DNA of 64,000 nt from Corynebacterium pseudodiphtheriticum DSM 44287 (GTDB taxonomy: Bacteria; Actinomycetota; Actinomycetes; Mycobacteriales; Mycobacteriaceae), in contig NZ_JIAH01000006.1 of the NCBI RefSeq assembly GCF_000688415.1, forward strand, positions 62,001 to 126,000, read 5' to 3'. Shown in pieces: positions 28,123 to 37,483 of this stretch (positions are counted from its first letter, which is position 1; every line of letters starts with the position of its first letter). Position numbers and translations under genes: made by a program. The notes under the pieces were generated by a model that was given only the letters and a program-made list of their open reading frames with translations, searched no databases and was not told the DNA's origin.

Positions 28123-29415
28123 ATGACTACTACCGGTCAAGCACGTACCGCCGCAGAAATCCAAAAAGATTGGGATGAAAACCCTCGCTGGGCCAACGTC
28201 ACCCGTGATTACACGGCAGAAAAGGTAGCCGAGCTGCAAGGCAATGTCGTCGAAGAGCACACCCTGGCACGCCGCGGCTCTGAGATCCTGTGGGACGAGG
28301 TCTCGAAGGGCGATGGACATTACATCAACGCCTTAGGTGCCCTGACCGGTAACCAGGCTGTACAGCAGGTCCGCGGTGGTCTGAAGGCCGTGTACCTGTC
28401 CGGCTGGCAGGTTGCTGGTGATGCCAACTTGGCTGGCCACACCTACCCAGATCAGTCGCTGTACCCAGCGAACTCCGTTCCGCAGGTGGTTCGCCGCATC
28501 AACAACGCACTGCTGCGTGCCGACGAGATCGCTCGTGTCGAAGGCGATGACTCCATCGACAACTGGTTGGTTCCTATCGTTGCCGATGGTGAAGCCGGAT
28601 TCGGTGGTGCACTGAACGTATACGAGCTGCAGAAGGCCATGATCAACGCCGGTGCTGCAGGTACTCACTGGGAAGACCAGCTGGCTTCCGAAAAGAAATG
28701 TGGCCACCTGGGCGGTAAGGTTTTGATCCCTACCCAGCAGCACATCCGCACCCTGTCGTCTGCACGTCTGGCTGCCGACGTTGCTGGTGTTCCAACCGTC
28801 GTTATTGCACGTACCGACGCAGAAGCTGCAACCCTGATCACCTCGGACGTTGACGAGCGCGACAAGCCATTCATCGAAGGTGACCGTACGGCAGAAGGCT
28901 ACTACCACGTACGCCCAGGTATCGAGCCTTGTATCGCACGTGCAAAGTCCTATGCGCCGTACTCCGACCTGATCTGGATGGAAACCGGTGTCCCAGACCT
29001 GGAAGCCGCGAAGCAGTTTGCCGAGGCCGTCAAGGCTGAATTCCCAGACCAGAAACTGGCTTATAACTGCTCGCCATCGTTTAACTGGTCCAAGCACCTG
29101 GACGACGAGACCATCGCGAAGTTCCAGAAAGAACTGGGTGCCATGGGCTTTACCTTCCAGTTCATTACCCTGGCAGGTTTCCACTCCCTGAACTATGGCA
29201 TGTTCGACCTGGCACACGGTTACGCACGCAACGGCATGACCTCGTTCGTCGAGCTGCAGAATAAGGAATTCGCTGCAGCAAAAGAGCGCGGCTTCACCGC
29301 CGTCAAGCACCAGCGTGAGGTCGGTGCCGGTTACTTCGACAACATCGCCACCACCGTCGACCCAACGTCGTCGACCACCGCATTGAAGGGTTCCACTGAG
29401 GAAGGCCAGTTCTAA
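28123..29415 (+). CDS. aceA: Isocitrate lyase
   Basis: Cleaves isocitrate to glyoxylate and succinate, the entry of the glyoxylate shunt. 430 aa, the short actinobacterial form. The active-site loop is [13 protein letters not shown] with nucleophile/base Cys193, and other blocks are [34 protein letters not shown] and [30 protein letters not shown] before ATG 28123. An rraA-like gene starts 2 bp after the stop, so the two are co-transcribed. Confidence 0.97.
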   Translation: MTTTGQARTAAEIQKDWDENPRWANVTRDYTAEKVAELQGNVVEEHTLARRGSEILWDEVSKGDGHYINALGALTGNQAVQQVRGGLKAVYLSGWQVAGDANLAGHTYPDQSLYPANSVPQVVRRINNALLRADEIARVEGDDSIDNWLVPIVADGEAGFGGALNVYELQKAMINAGAAGTHWEDQLASEKKCGHLGGKVLIPTQQHIRTLSSARLAADVAGVPTVVIARTDAEAATLITSDVDERDKPFIEGDRTAEGYYHVRPGIEPCIARAKSYAPYSDLIWMETGVPDLEAAKQFAEAVKAEFPDQKLAYNCSPSFNWSKHLDDETIAKFQKELGAMGFTFQFITLAGFHSLNYGMFDLAHGYARNGMTSFVELQNKEFAAAKERGFTAVKHQREVGAGYFDNIATTVDPTSSTTALKGSTEEGQF

Positions 29416-29417
29416 TC

Positions 29418-29918
29418 ATGGCGATCCAATTCGTTCCCACCGCCGATATCGGAGATATCCACGGTGAACAGCTACGCAGCTGCGACAAGCAGTTCACCAA
29501 CTACGGAGGAAAAACCGACTTTTGCGGCAAGATTTCCACCATCCAGGCAATTCAACATAATGCCTTGGTGAAAGAAATCTTGAACCAACCGAACGAAGGC
29601 GGAGTCTTGGTCATCGATGCCCAAGAAAATCTGCATACCGCTATGGTCGGCGACATGATCGCTGGCGCAGGCGTGGATAACGGCTGGGCTGGGATCATCG
29701 TTAATGGAGCCATCCGGGATTCCCAAGAAATCGGCACTATGAATATTGGTGTCAAGGCTTTGGGGACCAACCCGCGCAAATCCGCGAAAGATAAGGTTGG
29801 CAAAGTCGATATCACCGTGCAATTTGGTGGCATTGAATTTGTCCCTGGACAGTATGTTTATGCCGATGCGGATGGCATCGTCGTGAGTGAAACGCCAGTA
29901 GAAGCGAAAGAGAGCTAG
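29418..29918 (+). CDS. RraA-like / HMG-aldolase family protein
   Basis: 166 aa with the RraA fold: LRSCDKQFTNYGGKTDFCGKISTI, GVLVIDAQENLHTAMVGDMIAGAGVDNGWAGIIVNGAIRDSQEIGTMNIGVKALGTNPRKSAKDKVG. The G-D-M-I-A and G-A-I-R-D segments are the substrate and Mg-binding parts of 4-hydroxy-4-methyl-2-oxoglutarate aldolases, which also decarboxylate oxaloacetate. RNase E inhibition is the other known role of the family. Being 2 bp behind aceA argues for a metabolic role linked to the glyoxylate shunt; this is inference. Confidence 0.8.
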   Translation: MAIQFVPTADIGDIHGEQLRSCDKQFTNYGGKTDFCGKISTIQAIQHNALVKEILNQPNEGGVLVIDAQENLHTAMVGDMIAGAGVDNGWAGIIVNGAIRDSQEIGTMNIGVKALGTNPRKSAKDKVGKVDITVQFGGIEFVPGQYVYADADGIVVSETPVEAKES

Positions 29919-29994
29919 ATTTTTCTAGCATGCGGTGGCCGGTTGGTGCTGCGCTTAGCGGCACCACTGAGCTCACCCACCCGCAACCCGGATA

Positions 29995-30038
29995 CAAGCC
30001 CGGAAGCTAGCAAGTGTGAGAGTTAGCTTCCGGGCTTG
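29995..30038. terminator. Strong terminator after aceA-rraA
   Basis: A perfect 15-bp stem, CAAGCCCGGAAGCTA with TAGCTTCCGGGCTTG, around a 14-nt loop. The gene on the opposite strand ends 11 bp further, so it may stop both transcripts. A smaller hairpin TGGTGC...GCACCA (29944-29966) precedes it. Confidence 0.85.
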
Positions 30039-30048
30039 CGTCATGAGT

Positions 30049-31242
30049 CTAGGAAGAAAAGACCAAAACACCCGTGGTTTTCTTATCGAGTTGGTCGATC
30101 TTATGGCTAAAGCACTCTGTGATAGGTGCACATGCTGTGACAAGAGTGGCGATAGTCTGGGCATGTTCTGTGCTTTGCTCGCTGCAAGTGTCGGCGAGAT
30201 TGGTATAGGAGACTTCGGTTTCAAACGCTAAGCAGCTACGCATCCGTCGAATATCAATATGTGGTCGGACAAAATCTATGACTCCATTCTGGATCCCGAA
30301 GTCTAAGAGCTTTCGGCTTTCTTGTGCACCAGGCGTGTTCGCGAGCATGGGATCGGCCCATGCCCACGTCCACGTATCACCACTCACAGTGGCAAGAGCC
30401 CAGCAGTCAACGGCCGTGTTGGTGCTTCGTTCGTCGTCGGAATGCTGCCGGATAAATTGGCGTCCGTCGTGGATAAGTTTGTCAATGGTCGGCTCCGGCG
30501 GCACGTTTGTCTCGTCCGAATCAAGCTGCTTCGTAATCTTCGAGGTCTTCGTAATCTTTGAGGCCACATCGACAGCAACACCGTTTCGCACGGTAATGGT
30601 TATCTGGTTGTCACCGGAACCGATGGTGGCAGTCGTCGAATCGGTATAAAAATCAAGACCGCGTACCACTGCAAAGCCTTTCAGTGCACGCATAACGTCG
30701 TAGTTGTTGGGCAACTTCGCTAAACCATGCGTCAGTGCTAGTGGAACTGGACCTTCCTCGGCAAAATCTCTAATCATCACGACAGCACAGCGCTGGGTCT
30801 CGTCCTTGCGTGAAGATGCAGTAAGCGGAACCAATACCGCTGGAATATTACGAAATAGCGTGCGTCCCGCAGCTAGGAGCTCATCGCTTGCGACCTGTGG
30901 ATGCTGCGGATCCAATTCTGCGATCCCTGGAAAATCAATGACGGCAGCAGTCTGCCAATACCAAGCATCATCGGCGATGGTCGCGACCCAAGTACCTGCT
31001 AGCTCCACTTGCTGCTGCAAGTTGCTGCTTGCAAACGATACCGTCACTGCCCGGTCCCAGCCGTCGGCAAGTGCTTTCTGGTCGGTCGGGTTTTGGGTTT
31101 CCGTGCCGTCAGGTTCCGGGTGCACGGTGAGCTGCACACGGCTGATCTCGCCAAAACGAGCATGGAATAGCGCCAGACAATCGGCTTGCGCGAGGAAGCC
31201 ATCGGTCGCGATATCGGTGACGGTGCGCGGGGCAGAAAGCAT
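30049..31242 (-). CDS. Uncharacterised cytosolic protein with two related W-x-W modules (DUF6882-like)
   Basis: 397 aa, no signal or membrane helix. Two similar segments, LAGTWVATIADDAWYWQTAAVIDFPG (about residues 80-105) and CWALATVSGDTWTWAWADPMLANTPG (about 275-300), share the pattern W-A-(T)-x5-x-W-x-W-x-A. Each is followed by a helix with an L-x-x-G or F-G motif. The W-x-W-A/G-W-A-N/D pattern resembles a widespread family of unknown function that I recall as DUF6882; the duplication within one chain is what I see directly. Divergent from the GAP-like gene. Confidence 0.5.
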   Translation of the reverse strand: MLSAPRTVTDIATDGFLAQADCLALFHARFGEISRVQLTVHPEPDGTETQNPTDQKALADGWDRAVTVSFASSNLQQQVELAGTWVATIADDAWYWQTAAVIDFPGIAELDPQHPQVASDELLAAGRTLFRNIPAVLVPLTASSRKDETQRCAVVMIRDFAEEGPVPLALTHGLAKLPNNYDVMRALKGFAVVRGLDFYTDSTTATIGSGDNQITITVRNGVAVDVASKITKTSKITKQLDSDETNVPPEPTIDKLIHDGRQFIRQHSDDERSTNTAVDCWALATVSGDTWTWAWADPMLANTPGAQESRKLLDFGIQNGVIDFVRPHIDIRRMRSCLAFETEVSYTNLADTCSEQSTEHAQTIATLVTACAPITECFSHKIDQLDKKTTGVLVFSS

Positions 31243-31350
31243 AGCATTGAGTCTACAAGCCAGCCCCTGATCGACTGTCTCACCCAGGGTTGGACCTATC
31301 AGGCTGGATCTATCAGTGAGCTGCTAGCCGCGCACGGTAAAGTTTCAACT

Positions 31351-32004
31351 ATGCTCTACGCCGTCAGTTACGCCTTCATGGACTCGATTAATGTCTTGTC
31401 CATCGCAGTGATCGTTGCCCTAGGCGTGCTGCTGCCAGCCGGAATGTATAAAAAGGTTACCCCGCTATTGGTGGCGGGCAATTGGTCTGGGGTTTTTGCG
31501 CTGGCTTTGCTGGTGACCGTTGTATTTTCTGGCTTCGGTGAGTTGATGCAGAAAATTCTGGATTCTGCGGCCTTCGGCCTGACGTTGATGGCGGTTGGTG
31601 TGGTCACCTTGCTGGGTACGTGGATCTCGAAGGGGAAACCGCCGGCGGTGGTGGGGCGATTGCTTGGTGGGCTGCAGCGGCCGTCCCCGATGACGTTCTG
31701 GATTGGCTTCGGCCTCGGCGTAGTGCAATCGGCGACTTCCGTGCCATTTTTCGCAGGGCTAATCGTACTGGCAGCCTTGCATCCTGCACCAGCGATGCTG
31801 GGGGCCGGGGTGGTGCTATATGCCAGCATCGCGCTGTCGCTGCCGATCATCGCCGCTTTGCTCGTCGGTTGGGTCCGTATTGCTCCGAATTCGCCTATTG
31901 GGCGGCTGTTTACTAAGGCATCACACAGCACTGAGCTCTTGAGCAAGGTGGCAGGCTACAGCGTGGGCGTGCTGTTAATCGTGCTCGGCGCACTCGGAGT
32001 TTAA
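31351..32004 (+). CDS. GAP/LysE-like integral membrane protein
   Basis: 217 aa with about six hydrophobic helices: AFMDSINVLSIAVIVALGVLLPAG, NWSGVFALALLVTVVFSGFG, AAFGLTLMAVGVVTLLGTWI, SPMTFWIGFGLGVVQSATSVPFFAGLIVLAAL, AMLGAGVVLYASIALSLPIIAALLVGWV and the C-terminal AGYSVGVLLIVLGALG. The D-S-I-N start and the duplicated three-helix plan resemble the GAP/Sap (peptidoglycolipid addressing) and LysE exporter clan. Substrate unknown. Longer in-frame readings upstream lack a good start signal. Confidence 0.6.
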   Translation: MLYAVSYAFMDSINVLSIAVIVALGVLLPAGMYKKVTPLLVAGNWSGVFALALLVTVVFSGFGELMQKILDSAAFGLTLMAVGVVTLLGTWISKGKPPAVVGRLLGGLQRPSPMTFWIGFGLGVVQSATSVPFFAGLIVLAALHPAPAMLGAGVVLYASIALSLPIIAALLVGWVRIAPNSPIGRLFTKASHSTELLSKVAGYSVGVLLIVLGALGV

Positions 32005-32023
32005 GCGCTCGTATACATTCGTT

Positions 32024-32395
32024 TTATTCAATAATTATGCCGATGCGTTCGGTCAGTTCCAGTTCACATGGCTTGGGTGCCAAGCGCTGGGTGATTGCAG
32101 AACGGAGTGCGGGGCTTAGCGGAAGCAGCCAACCATTGTTCGGATCGTGTACCGGCAGATCATCAGTTTTCGTCGGCACTAATACAATCTGCGCATTGGG
32201 TCCCATAACCACCGCAGCGTGATTATTGTGGGCGGCATCCAGAATGATGCCTGCAACCTGCGCCGATCCTGTGATGATCACCATTTCTTCCGCCGTGTGC
32301 ACTGCCAGCTTGTCGACGCCTACGTGGCGTGCAATATCAGGAAGCTGGGTGAGAGTGGGCTTAGCAGAACCGCGTAGCAGGTCGAATAGTCCCAT
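32024..32395 (-). CDS. Hypothetical protein
   Basis: 123 aa: GLFDLLRGSAKPTLTQLPDIARHVGVDKLAVHTAEEMVIITGSAQVAGIILDAAHNNHAAVVMGPNAQIVLVPTKTDD... No known domain recognised. The predicted mix of strands and helices suggests a small globular cytosolic protein. Clean codon use and a good ATG at 32395 support a real gene. It is convergent with the GAP-like gene and divergent from the patatin-like gene. Confidence 0.55.
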   Translation of the reverse strand: MGLFDLLRGSAKPTLTQLPDIARHVGVDKLAVHTAEEMVIITGSAQVAGIILDAAHNNHAAVVMGPNAQIVLVPTKTDDLPVHDPNNGWLLPLSPALRSAITQRLAPKPCELELTERIGIIIE

Positions 32396-32470
32396 GCGGT
32401 CATTCTAACCGGTTAATGGTGAATCACTTTTAGTCACAATTTCGCGAGCTCGCGACTATTATGGGCAAGG

Positions 32471-33340
32471 ATGATCGACGCACGAGATACAGCTTTAGTG
32501 ATTGAAGGCGGGGGAATGCGCAATTCCTATACCGCCGCCAGCATTGTGCACCTGCTGGAAAAGCAAGTGCAATTTGGCTGGGTCGGTGGTGTATCCGCTG
32601 GTGCCTCACACACCGTGAATTTCCTCTCCGGTGATAAAGAACGCGCCCGCAGTTCGTTCACGGATTTCGCGAATAACCCCTCGTTTGGTGGGTTGAGTCA
32701 TTTCTTGCGCGGTCGGGGATATTTCAATGCAGAGTTTATCTACGAAAAAGCCGCCGACAAAGATCTCCCGTTTGACTGGAAAACGTTCACGGAATCGTCG
32801 GCACAAGTCTGCATCAGTGCCACGCGTGCCGATACCGGAGAGACCGTCAACTGGGGCCGGGAGGACATGCCAAGCTTGCCGGATCTGATGATGCGCGTAC
32901 GCGCCTCATCCACACTGCCGCTGATCATGCCGATGCGCCTGATTGATGATGTGCCGTTTGTCGATGGTGCATTGGGAGATTCCGGTGGTGTTGTGGTCAA
33001 TGAGGCCGAGCAAGCTGGTTTTAGAAAGATTCTTTTCTTGGCGACGAAGCCCCGCGATTATGTGCGCCCAGCCACGCAGCGTGAGGGCTTTTTGCGTCGA
33101 GCATTTTTTAAACACCCAGCTGTGGCCAAGGCCATGATTGAACGGCCGGATAAATACAATGCCGCGAAAGATCGCCTGCTTACGTTGGAGAAACAAGGCC
33201 GTGCGCAATTGTTCTTTCCGACGGATTTGTCCGTGGAATCAACGGAACGCGATGCCGAAAAGCTGTTGCACAGCTACCGGATGGGCCAGATCCAAACGGA
33301 AAAAGAATGGCCGCAATGGGAAGAATTCCTGACCGGTTAA
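32471..33340 (+). CDS. Patatin-like phospholipase
   Basis: 289 aa with the patatin fold: glycine-rich oxyanion loop LVIEGGGMRNSYTAAS, nucleophile elbow WVGGVSAGASH (G-V-S-A-G, Ser near residue 45), and the Asp of the dyad in PFVDGALGDSGGVVV. It is the YjjU-like branch of bacterial patatins. It probably hydrolyses acyl esters of lipids inside the cell, as no signal peptide is present; the true substrate is unknown. Confidence 0.85.
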   Translation: MIDARDTALVIEGGGMRNSYTAASIVHLLEKQVQFGWVGGVSAGASHTVNFLSGDKERARSSFTDFANNPSFGGLSHFLRGRGYFNAEFIYEKAADKDLPFDWKTFTESSAQVCISATRADTGETVNWGREDMPSLPDLMMRVRASSTLPLIMPMRLIDDVPFVDGALGDSGGVVVNEAEQAGFRKILFLATKPRDYVRPATQREGFLRRAFFKHPAVAKAMIERPDKYNAAKDRLLTLEKQGRAQLFFPTDLSVESTERDAEKLLHSYRMGQIQTEKEWPQWEEFLTG

Positions 33341-33442
33341 AGGAAAACGAATTTAATCTCAGAATTATCTGAATTATCTTCCACGACTACATTGTTCCGG
33401 TATCGTTCCGGTTTTGTTCCTAAGCATTTGCCCTCGGTGTGT

Positions 33443-33450
33443 GGGGGGGG
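33443..33450 (+). repeat. G8 homopolymer upstream of a secreted-protein gene
   Basis: GTGGGGGGGGATC, 116 bp before the ATG at 33567 within a 226-bp gap. Such a run can slip during replication and change promoter spacing. No proven effect. Confidence 0.6.
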
Positions 33451-33566
33451 ATCATAAAGGTGCGTCTAGGTATTGTTAGGTAGTGCTATGTAAAATAGCA
33501 GCTGTATGAACCGCTTCACTGGTGAAGCATGAAATGTTCGATCACATAACTAGACAAGGAGTATTC

Positions 33567-33992
33567 ATGAAGAAAATGTTCACCGCAAGCTTGGCTGTTC
33601 TCACGCTGGCAGGCCTGGCAAGTGGCGGAGTCGCTCAAGCGACGCCTGTTCAGAAACAACTGGTGCAATCGTCGTCGGCTCAGGACAATTCAGTGGTGAA
33701 TCAGCTCAGCTCGGCGCTGTCTATTGGCAGCTCCGTGCTCTGGAACGACCCGAGCGGTAATCAGCCAAGCAACTTCCGCGCATTGGTGGCGTTTCTTAAG
33801 AACGTGGATAACAAATATTACAATGCCTTAAATTATGGTCTAACAACCCCGCAGCAGGCTGCGGATTGTCGTGCCCGCTTTGATGGTAAGCCAGGTGAGC
33901 CACGTCTGAGCATTTATGTCCCCCAGGATTGTTCCAAGGTTGAGGTCACTCAAGACGATTACGATCAGGCTCTGCGCGCCATCGGATTCTGA
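33567..33992 (+). CDS. Small secreted protein of unknown function
   Basis: 141 aa with a classic signal peptide (MKKMFTASLAVLTLAGLASGGVAQATP). The mature protein of about 115 aa has a Ser/Gln-rich start and two cysteines (ADCRARF, QDCSKVEV) that could form a disulfide. No family was recognised. AAGGAG is correctly placed before ATG 33567. Followed by a good terminator, so monocistronic. Confidence 0.7.
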   Translation: MKKMFTASLAVLTLAGLASGGVAQATPVQKQLVQSSSAQDNSVVNQLSSALSIGSSVLWNDPSGNQPSNFRALVAFLKNVDNKYYNALNYGLTTPQQAADCRARFDGKPGEPRLSIYVPQDCSKVEVTQDDYDQALRAIGF

Positions 33993-34045
33993 TTACCGTG
34001 AGTCGGCGCTCCTACTGGCTCATTGATTGTGCAGTTGGAGCTATT

Positions 34046-34078
34046 CGTAGGGTGGGCTAGAGACTAGTTCACCCTACG
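34046..34078 (+). terminator. Terminator after the secreted-protein gene
   Basis: CGTAGGGTG (34046-34054) pairs with CACCCTACG (34070-34078); CTAG-aga-CTAG extends the stem inside the loop. TTTGAT follows. Confidence 0.75.
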
Positions 34079-34153
34079 TTTGATGATTGGCGGCTTCCCA
34101 GCCCTGTCCGGTAAACACGACCGGAACCCACCGTGCCGGTAGAATTGTCTGTC

Positions 34154-35734
34154 ATGCGTTCGAGTATTTTAGCTGTGTTGACAGGTACTACTTTGTTGCT
34201 CGGGGCCTGTTCGGCTCCGTCTGATGACGACGCGCGGAAGGCAGCGCCAGAACAGGCAACAACGGGGCAGAATACGGCTGCAGAAACTACTACGGCCACG
34301 GAAAAAACAACTGCCACCACCTATGAATTTGCGCTGGAGGATTATCAGGTTTCTCCAGACATAGATTTACCCGTCCGCGGCAGCGTGACAACGGCGGGGC
34401 ATAGCAATGCTCCGCTGGTGGTAGTGAATCATTTGCGCACGTTTAATTGCGCTGATGATACTTTCGCCTACCCGTGCCCAGATGGGGTAGATGAGGTACG
34501 TGCAGATCGCGGAATGCACTATTTGGCAGAGGATCTCGCAGAGGCCGGATACACCGTCGTCGTTCCTGACTTAGGCCCGTTGTGGGCGCCAGAAAGCCCC
34601 ACGCAACCATACGACCAGGTGGAAGCCTGGGCGGGTGTGGTCAGTGCCATTCGTACAGAACTAGAGGCGGCGAACCAGGGCCAGTCGCAGCACTTAGACG
34701 ACAGCCTTGTGGGCATGACGGATCTTTCTCGCACTGGTGTGTTTATGCACTCGCGTTCTGCATTGCTAGGAAATAAGGCTGCAGAAATGTGGCCTGAGAT
34801 ATCTTTGGCCAGCTATGGCGGGTTCTACCATGTGCCAGAATTTCCAGAAGATAATTTTTCCCCAGCTCCCGCCGATGTGCCTACTTTGACCATCGATGGG
34901 CAAGCAGATGGGGATACTTCCCAGGCCGCAGCTGACTGGTTGCCGGAATACGTGGGGCAAGACAGAAACACGGCAGCCTTAAACGTTATTGTGTCGGGGC
35001 TTGGGCACAACTATATTAACCGCGTTTTATCCAAGCGGGAATTCGACGACCGCATCGATGATGGCGAAATTAGCGACATTGGTGCCACAGAGCATGAGGA
35101 ATTTTTAGCAGAAGCTCTCCGGCTTTGGTTTGATCAAACTCTCCGTGGCCAAGACGGGCCGTATCCATTGCAGGCTGATGACGAGCTACCGAGTGAGCTC
35201 GCAGGCAGAGAAGCGAGTGTGTATGCTGTCACCCCGGCCGCTGCAGAGCAATGGATTGCTTCAGAGCCAGAAGCGCAACTGCCAGGGAGTGAGGCCGAGT
35301 TCTGTCGGATTTATCCCTCTATGAACCCGGTGCAGTATGACGACCGCTGCGATTTCGTGGACCTGGGAATCGTCAATTCCGCTTCTGTCAATGCCCGCGT
35401 GCAATTGACTAAATCCCCCGCGGTGGTTCCGGTGAGTTCTGCAGGCGCGGAAGCGCTGAGCATGCACATGATGCCTACTGGCAGCCGGGAAGACGGCAAG
35501 AAAGAAACCAAGCTGGAAATTACGGCGATCATGGACGATGGTTCCCGCCAGCCAGTCCCAGTGCCGACACCCAACCCGGTACTGAAAGATGCCACCACGG
35601 AAACCAGCAACGGTGAATACTGGATACGCACCTTAAGGATTAGCTTGCCGGAAACAGTAAAGAACCGCCCGATTAGCCAATTGGAAATCACTGGTGATGG
35701 CAGTATCGACTTGCGGGCGGTCGAGCTATACTAG
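34154..35734 (+). CDS. Lipoprotein with alpha/beta-hydrolase-like domain
   Basis: 526 aa. Signal peptide and lipobox LLLGACSA (Cys at residue 19). A Thr/Ala/Glu linker leads to a hydrolase-like core: APLVVVNHLRTFNC, YTVVVPDLGPLW, a helix, GVFMHSRSALLGNKAAEMWP (nucleophile-elbow position), DVPTLTIDGQADGDTSQ and VIVSGLGHNYINRVL (late His). The elbow reads M-H-S-R-S instead of G-x-S-x-G. A C-terminal domain (about 390-526) is beta-rich and unrecognised. It sits outside the cytoplasmic membrane and may be a cell-envelope esterase; activity is uncertain. Confidence 0.6.
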   Translation: MRSSILAVLTGTTLLLGACSAPSDDDARKAAPEQATTGQNTAAETTTATEKTTATTYEFALEDYQVSPDIDLPVRGSVTTAGHSNAPLVVVNHLRTFNCADDTFAYPCPDGVDEVRADRGMHYLAEDLAEAGYTVVVPDLGPLWAPESPTQPYDQVEAWAGVVSAIRTELEAANQGQSQHLDDSLVGMTDLSRTGVFMHSRSALLGNKAAEMWPEISLASYGGFYHVPEFPEDNFSPAPADVPTLTIDGQADGDTSQAAADWLPEYVGQDRNTAALNVIVSGLGHNYINRVLSKREFDDRIDDGEISDIGATEHEEFLAEALRLWFDQTLRGQDGPYPLQADDELPSELAGREASVYAVTPAAAEQWIASEPEAQLPGSEAEFCRIYPSMNPVQYDDRCDFVDLGIVNSASVNARVQLTKSPAVVPVSSAGAEALSMHMMPTGSREDGKKETKLEITAIMDDGSRQPVPVPTPNPVLKDATTETSNGEYWIRTLRISLPETVKNRPISQLEITGDGSIDLRAVELY

Positions 35735-35762
35735 TCGACTTATACGCAGCGCGGGCTGATGC

Positions 35763-37409
35763 TTAATCGGCTACCAACGGCTCCATGGTGAGCTCTGGGT
35801 GTTCTTTTTGTACGAACGCGAGCTTCCATTTATCGCCGAACAGCGCAATCAATTCGCCGTCGGTGCGAGTGAAAATTTCCACTCCGCGCTGGCGGCCTAA
35901 TTCTTCAGCTGAGGCCGCATCGGTGCGTCGTGCTACCGAATAAGGTACGGGTTCGACGACGGTTTCCACGTTGTATTCGACCTCCATGCGGGCCTGCATG
36001 ACTTCGAATTGCATCGGGCCCACGGCTGCCATCACTGGGGCAGCGTCGCCGCGCAGTTCGTTGCGCAGGATCTGCACGACGCCTTCGGCATCCAGTTGCT
36101 CCAACCCTTTGCGGAATTGCTTGTATTTGCCCAGCGATTTTGCACGCAAGGTTTGGAAACTTTCCGGAGCAAACTGTGGCATCGGGCGGAACTGGATCTT
36201 CTTGCCCGAATAAATGGTATCGCCAGGAGCCAGCGATCCCGCGTTGACCAATCCGACGATATCGCCTGGATAGGCGGCCTCAACGGTATCGCGGGTGCGG
36301 CCGAAAACGGTCAGCGCGTATTTCGTCGAGAAGCTGCGCCCAGATTGCGCGTGCGTGACCTGCATGCCGCGCTCGAAGACGCCAGAGACCACGCGCATAA
36401 AGGCTAGGGTGTCGCGGTGGTTGCGGTCCATGCCGGCTTGAACCTTGAACACGACGCCGGCGAAATCGTCGTCCACCTCGCGGGTTTCGGCGATGGCCCC
36501 GGTGGCCTTTTCCACTACCTTGGGGTCGCACTCGCGGCTACTTGGTTCTGGGGCGATTGCGCACAACGTGTCCAGGATTTGGTGTACGCCGAAGTTCAGC
36601 ATCGCGGAGGCGAAAATCAACGGCGAGGTCACACACTGTTCGAATAAATCTTGATCGTGCAGCGCGCCATCGGCAGCCAAAAGCTCGGCTTCTTCCACCG
36701 CCGTTTCCCAAGCCTCGGCTTCTTTTTCGCCAGCTTGCTGCGGTGAGTAGTGCTCTTCCGGTGCGATGGTGGAACCGCCGGCAGTGCGGATGAAGTGGAT
36801 GTAGTTATCGGCTTCACCGCCGTCGTTAATGTGGGCGAGCCCGCGGAAGTCACCGGCTTCGCCGACCGGCCAGTATAGCGGTGTGGGCTGGAGCTGGATT
36901 TCGTTGACGATTTCGTCGACAAGCTCCAAAGGTTCGCGGCCCACCCGGTCCCACTTGTTGATCACCGTGATAATCGGCAAACCACGGGCTTTACATACGC
37001 GGAATAGCTTCAGTGTTTGCGGCTCCAGGCCCTTGGCGGCGTCGATGAGCATGACTGCCGCGTCGACGGCAGTGAGAACGCGGTAGGTATCCTCCGAAAA
37101 ATCTGCGTGTCCAGGGGTATCTACCAGGTTGATCACGTACGGTTCGCCGTCGTGGCCTTCCGGGGAATAGTTGAACTGCAGCGCGGAAGAGGCCACGGAA
37201 ATGCCTCGGTCTTTTTCCATGTCCATCCAGTCAGACACGGTGGCTTTGCGGTTTCCTTTGCCGTGTACCGCGCCAGCTTCGGTGATGATGTGTGCGTGTA
37301 GCGCCAGCGCCTCGGTCAGGGTTGATTTACCCGCGTCGGGGTGGGCGATCACAGCAAAGGTGCGGCGGCGCGAGGCCTCGTGGGCAGGGGAGGAAACAGC
37401 AGTGGTCAT
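35763..37409 (-). CDS. prfC: Peptide chain release factor 3
   Basis: A translational GTPase that recycles RF1/RF2. 548 aa. G1 AHPDAGKSTLTEAL, switch region with WMDMEKDRGISVASSALQF, G3 DTPGHADF, G4 TVINKWD; domain II and the RF3 C-terminal domain follow (VMQARMEVEYNVETVVEPVPYSVAR). Codon use matches its neighbours. Divergent from the flavin reductase gene. Confidence 0.95.
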   Translation of the reverse strand: MTTAVSSPAHEASRRRTFAVIAHPDAGKSTLTEALALHAHIITEAGAVHGKGNRKATVSDWMDMEKDRGISVASSALQFNYSPEGHDGEPYVINLVDTPGHADFSEDTYRVLTAVDAAVMLIDAAKGLEPQTLKLFRVCKARGLPIITVINKWDRVGREPLELVDEIVNEIQLQPTPLYWPVGEAGDFRGLAHINDGGEADNYIHFIRTAGGSTIAPEEHYSPQQAGEKEAEAWETAVEEAELLAADGALHDQDLFEQCVTSPLIFASAMLNFGVHQILDTLCAIAPEPSSRECDPKVVEKATGAIAETREVDDDFAGVVFKVQAGMDRNHRDTLAFMRVVSGVFERGMQVTHAQSGRSFSTKYALTVFGRTRDTVEAAYPGDIVGLVNAGSLAPGDTIYSGKKIQFRPMPQFAPESFQTLRAKSLGKYKQFRKGLEQLDAEGVVQILRNELRGDAAPVMAAVGPMQFEVMQARMEVEYNVETVVEPVPYSVARRTDAASAEELGRQRGVEIFTRTDGELIALFGDKWKLAFVQKEHPELTMEPLVAD

Positions 37410-37483
37410 GGTTGAACAGTCTAATGGTTCGGTGCTGTGCGTGCCGACGTGGATCTGGTTTTCACGAATACCAAGAAGTTATT

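Noticed and set aside
28333..29310. 325-aa open frame antisense to aceA
   Set aside because: Arises from the strong codon bias of aceA; no ribosome site or known domain.
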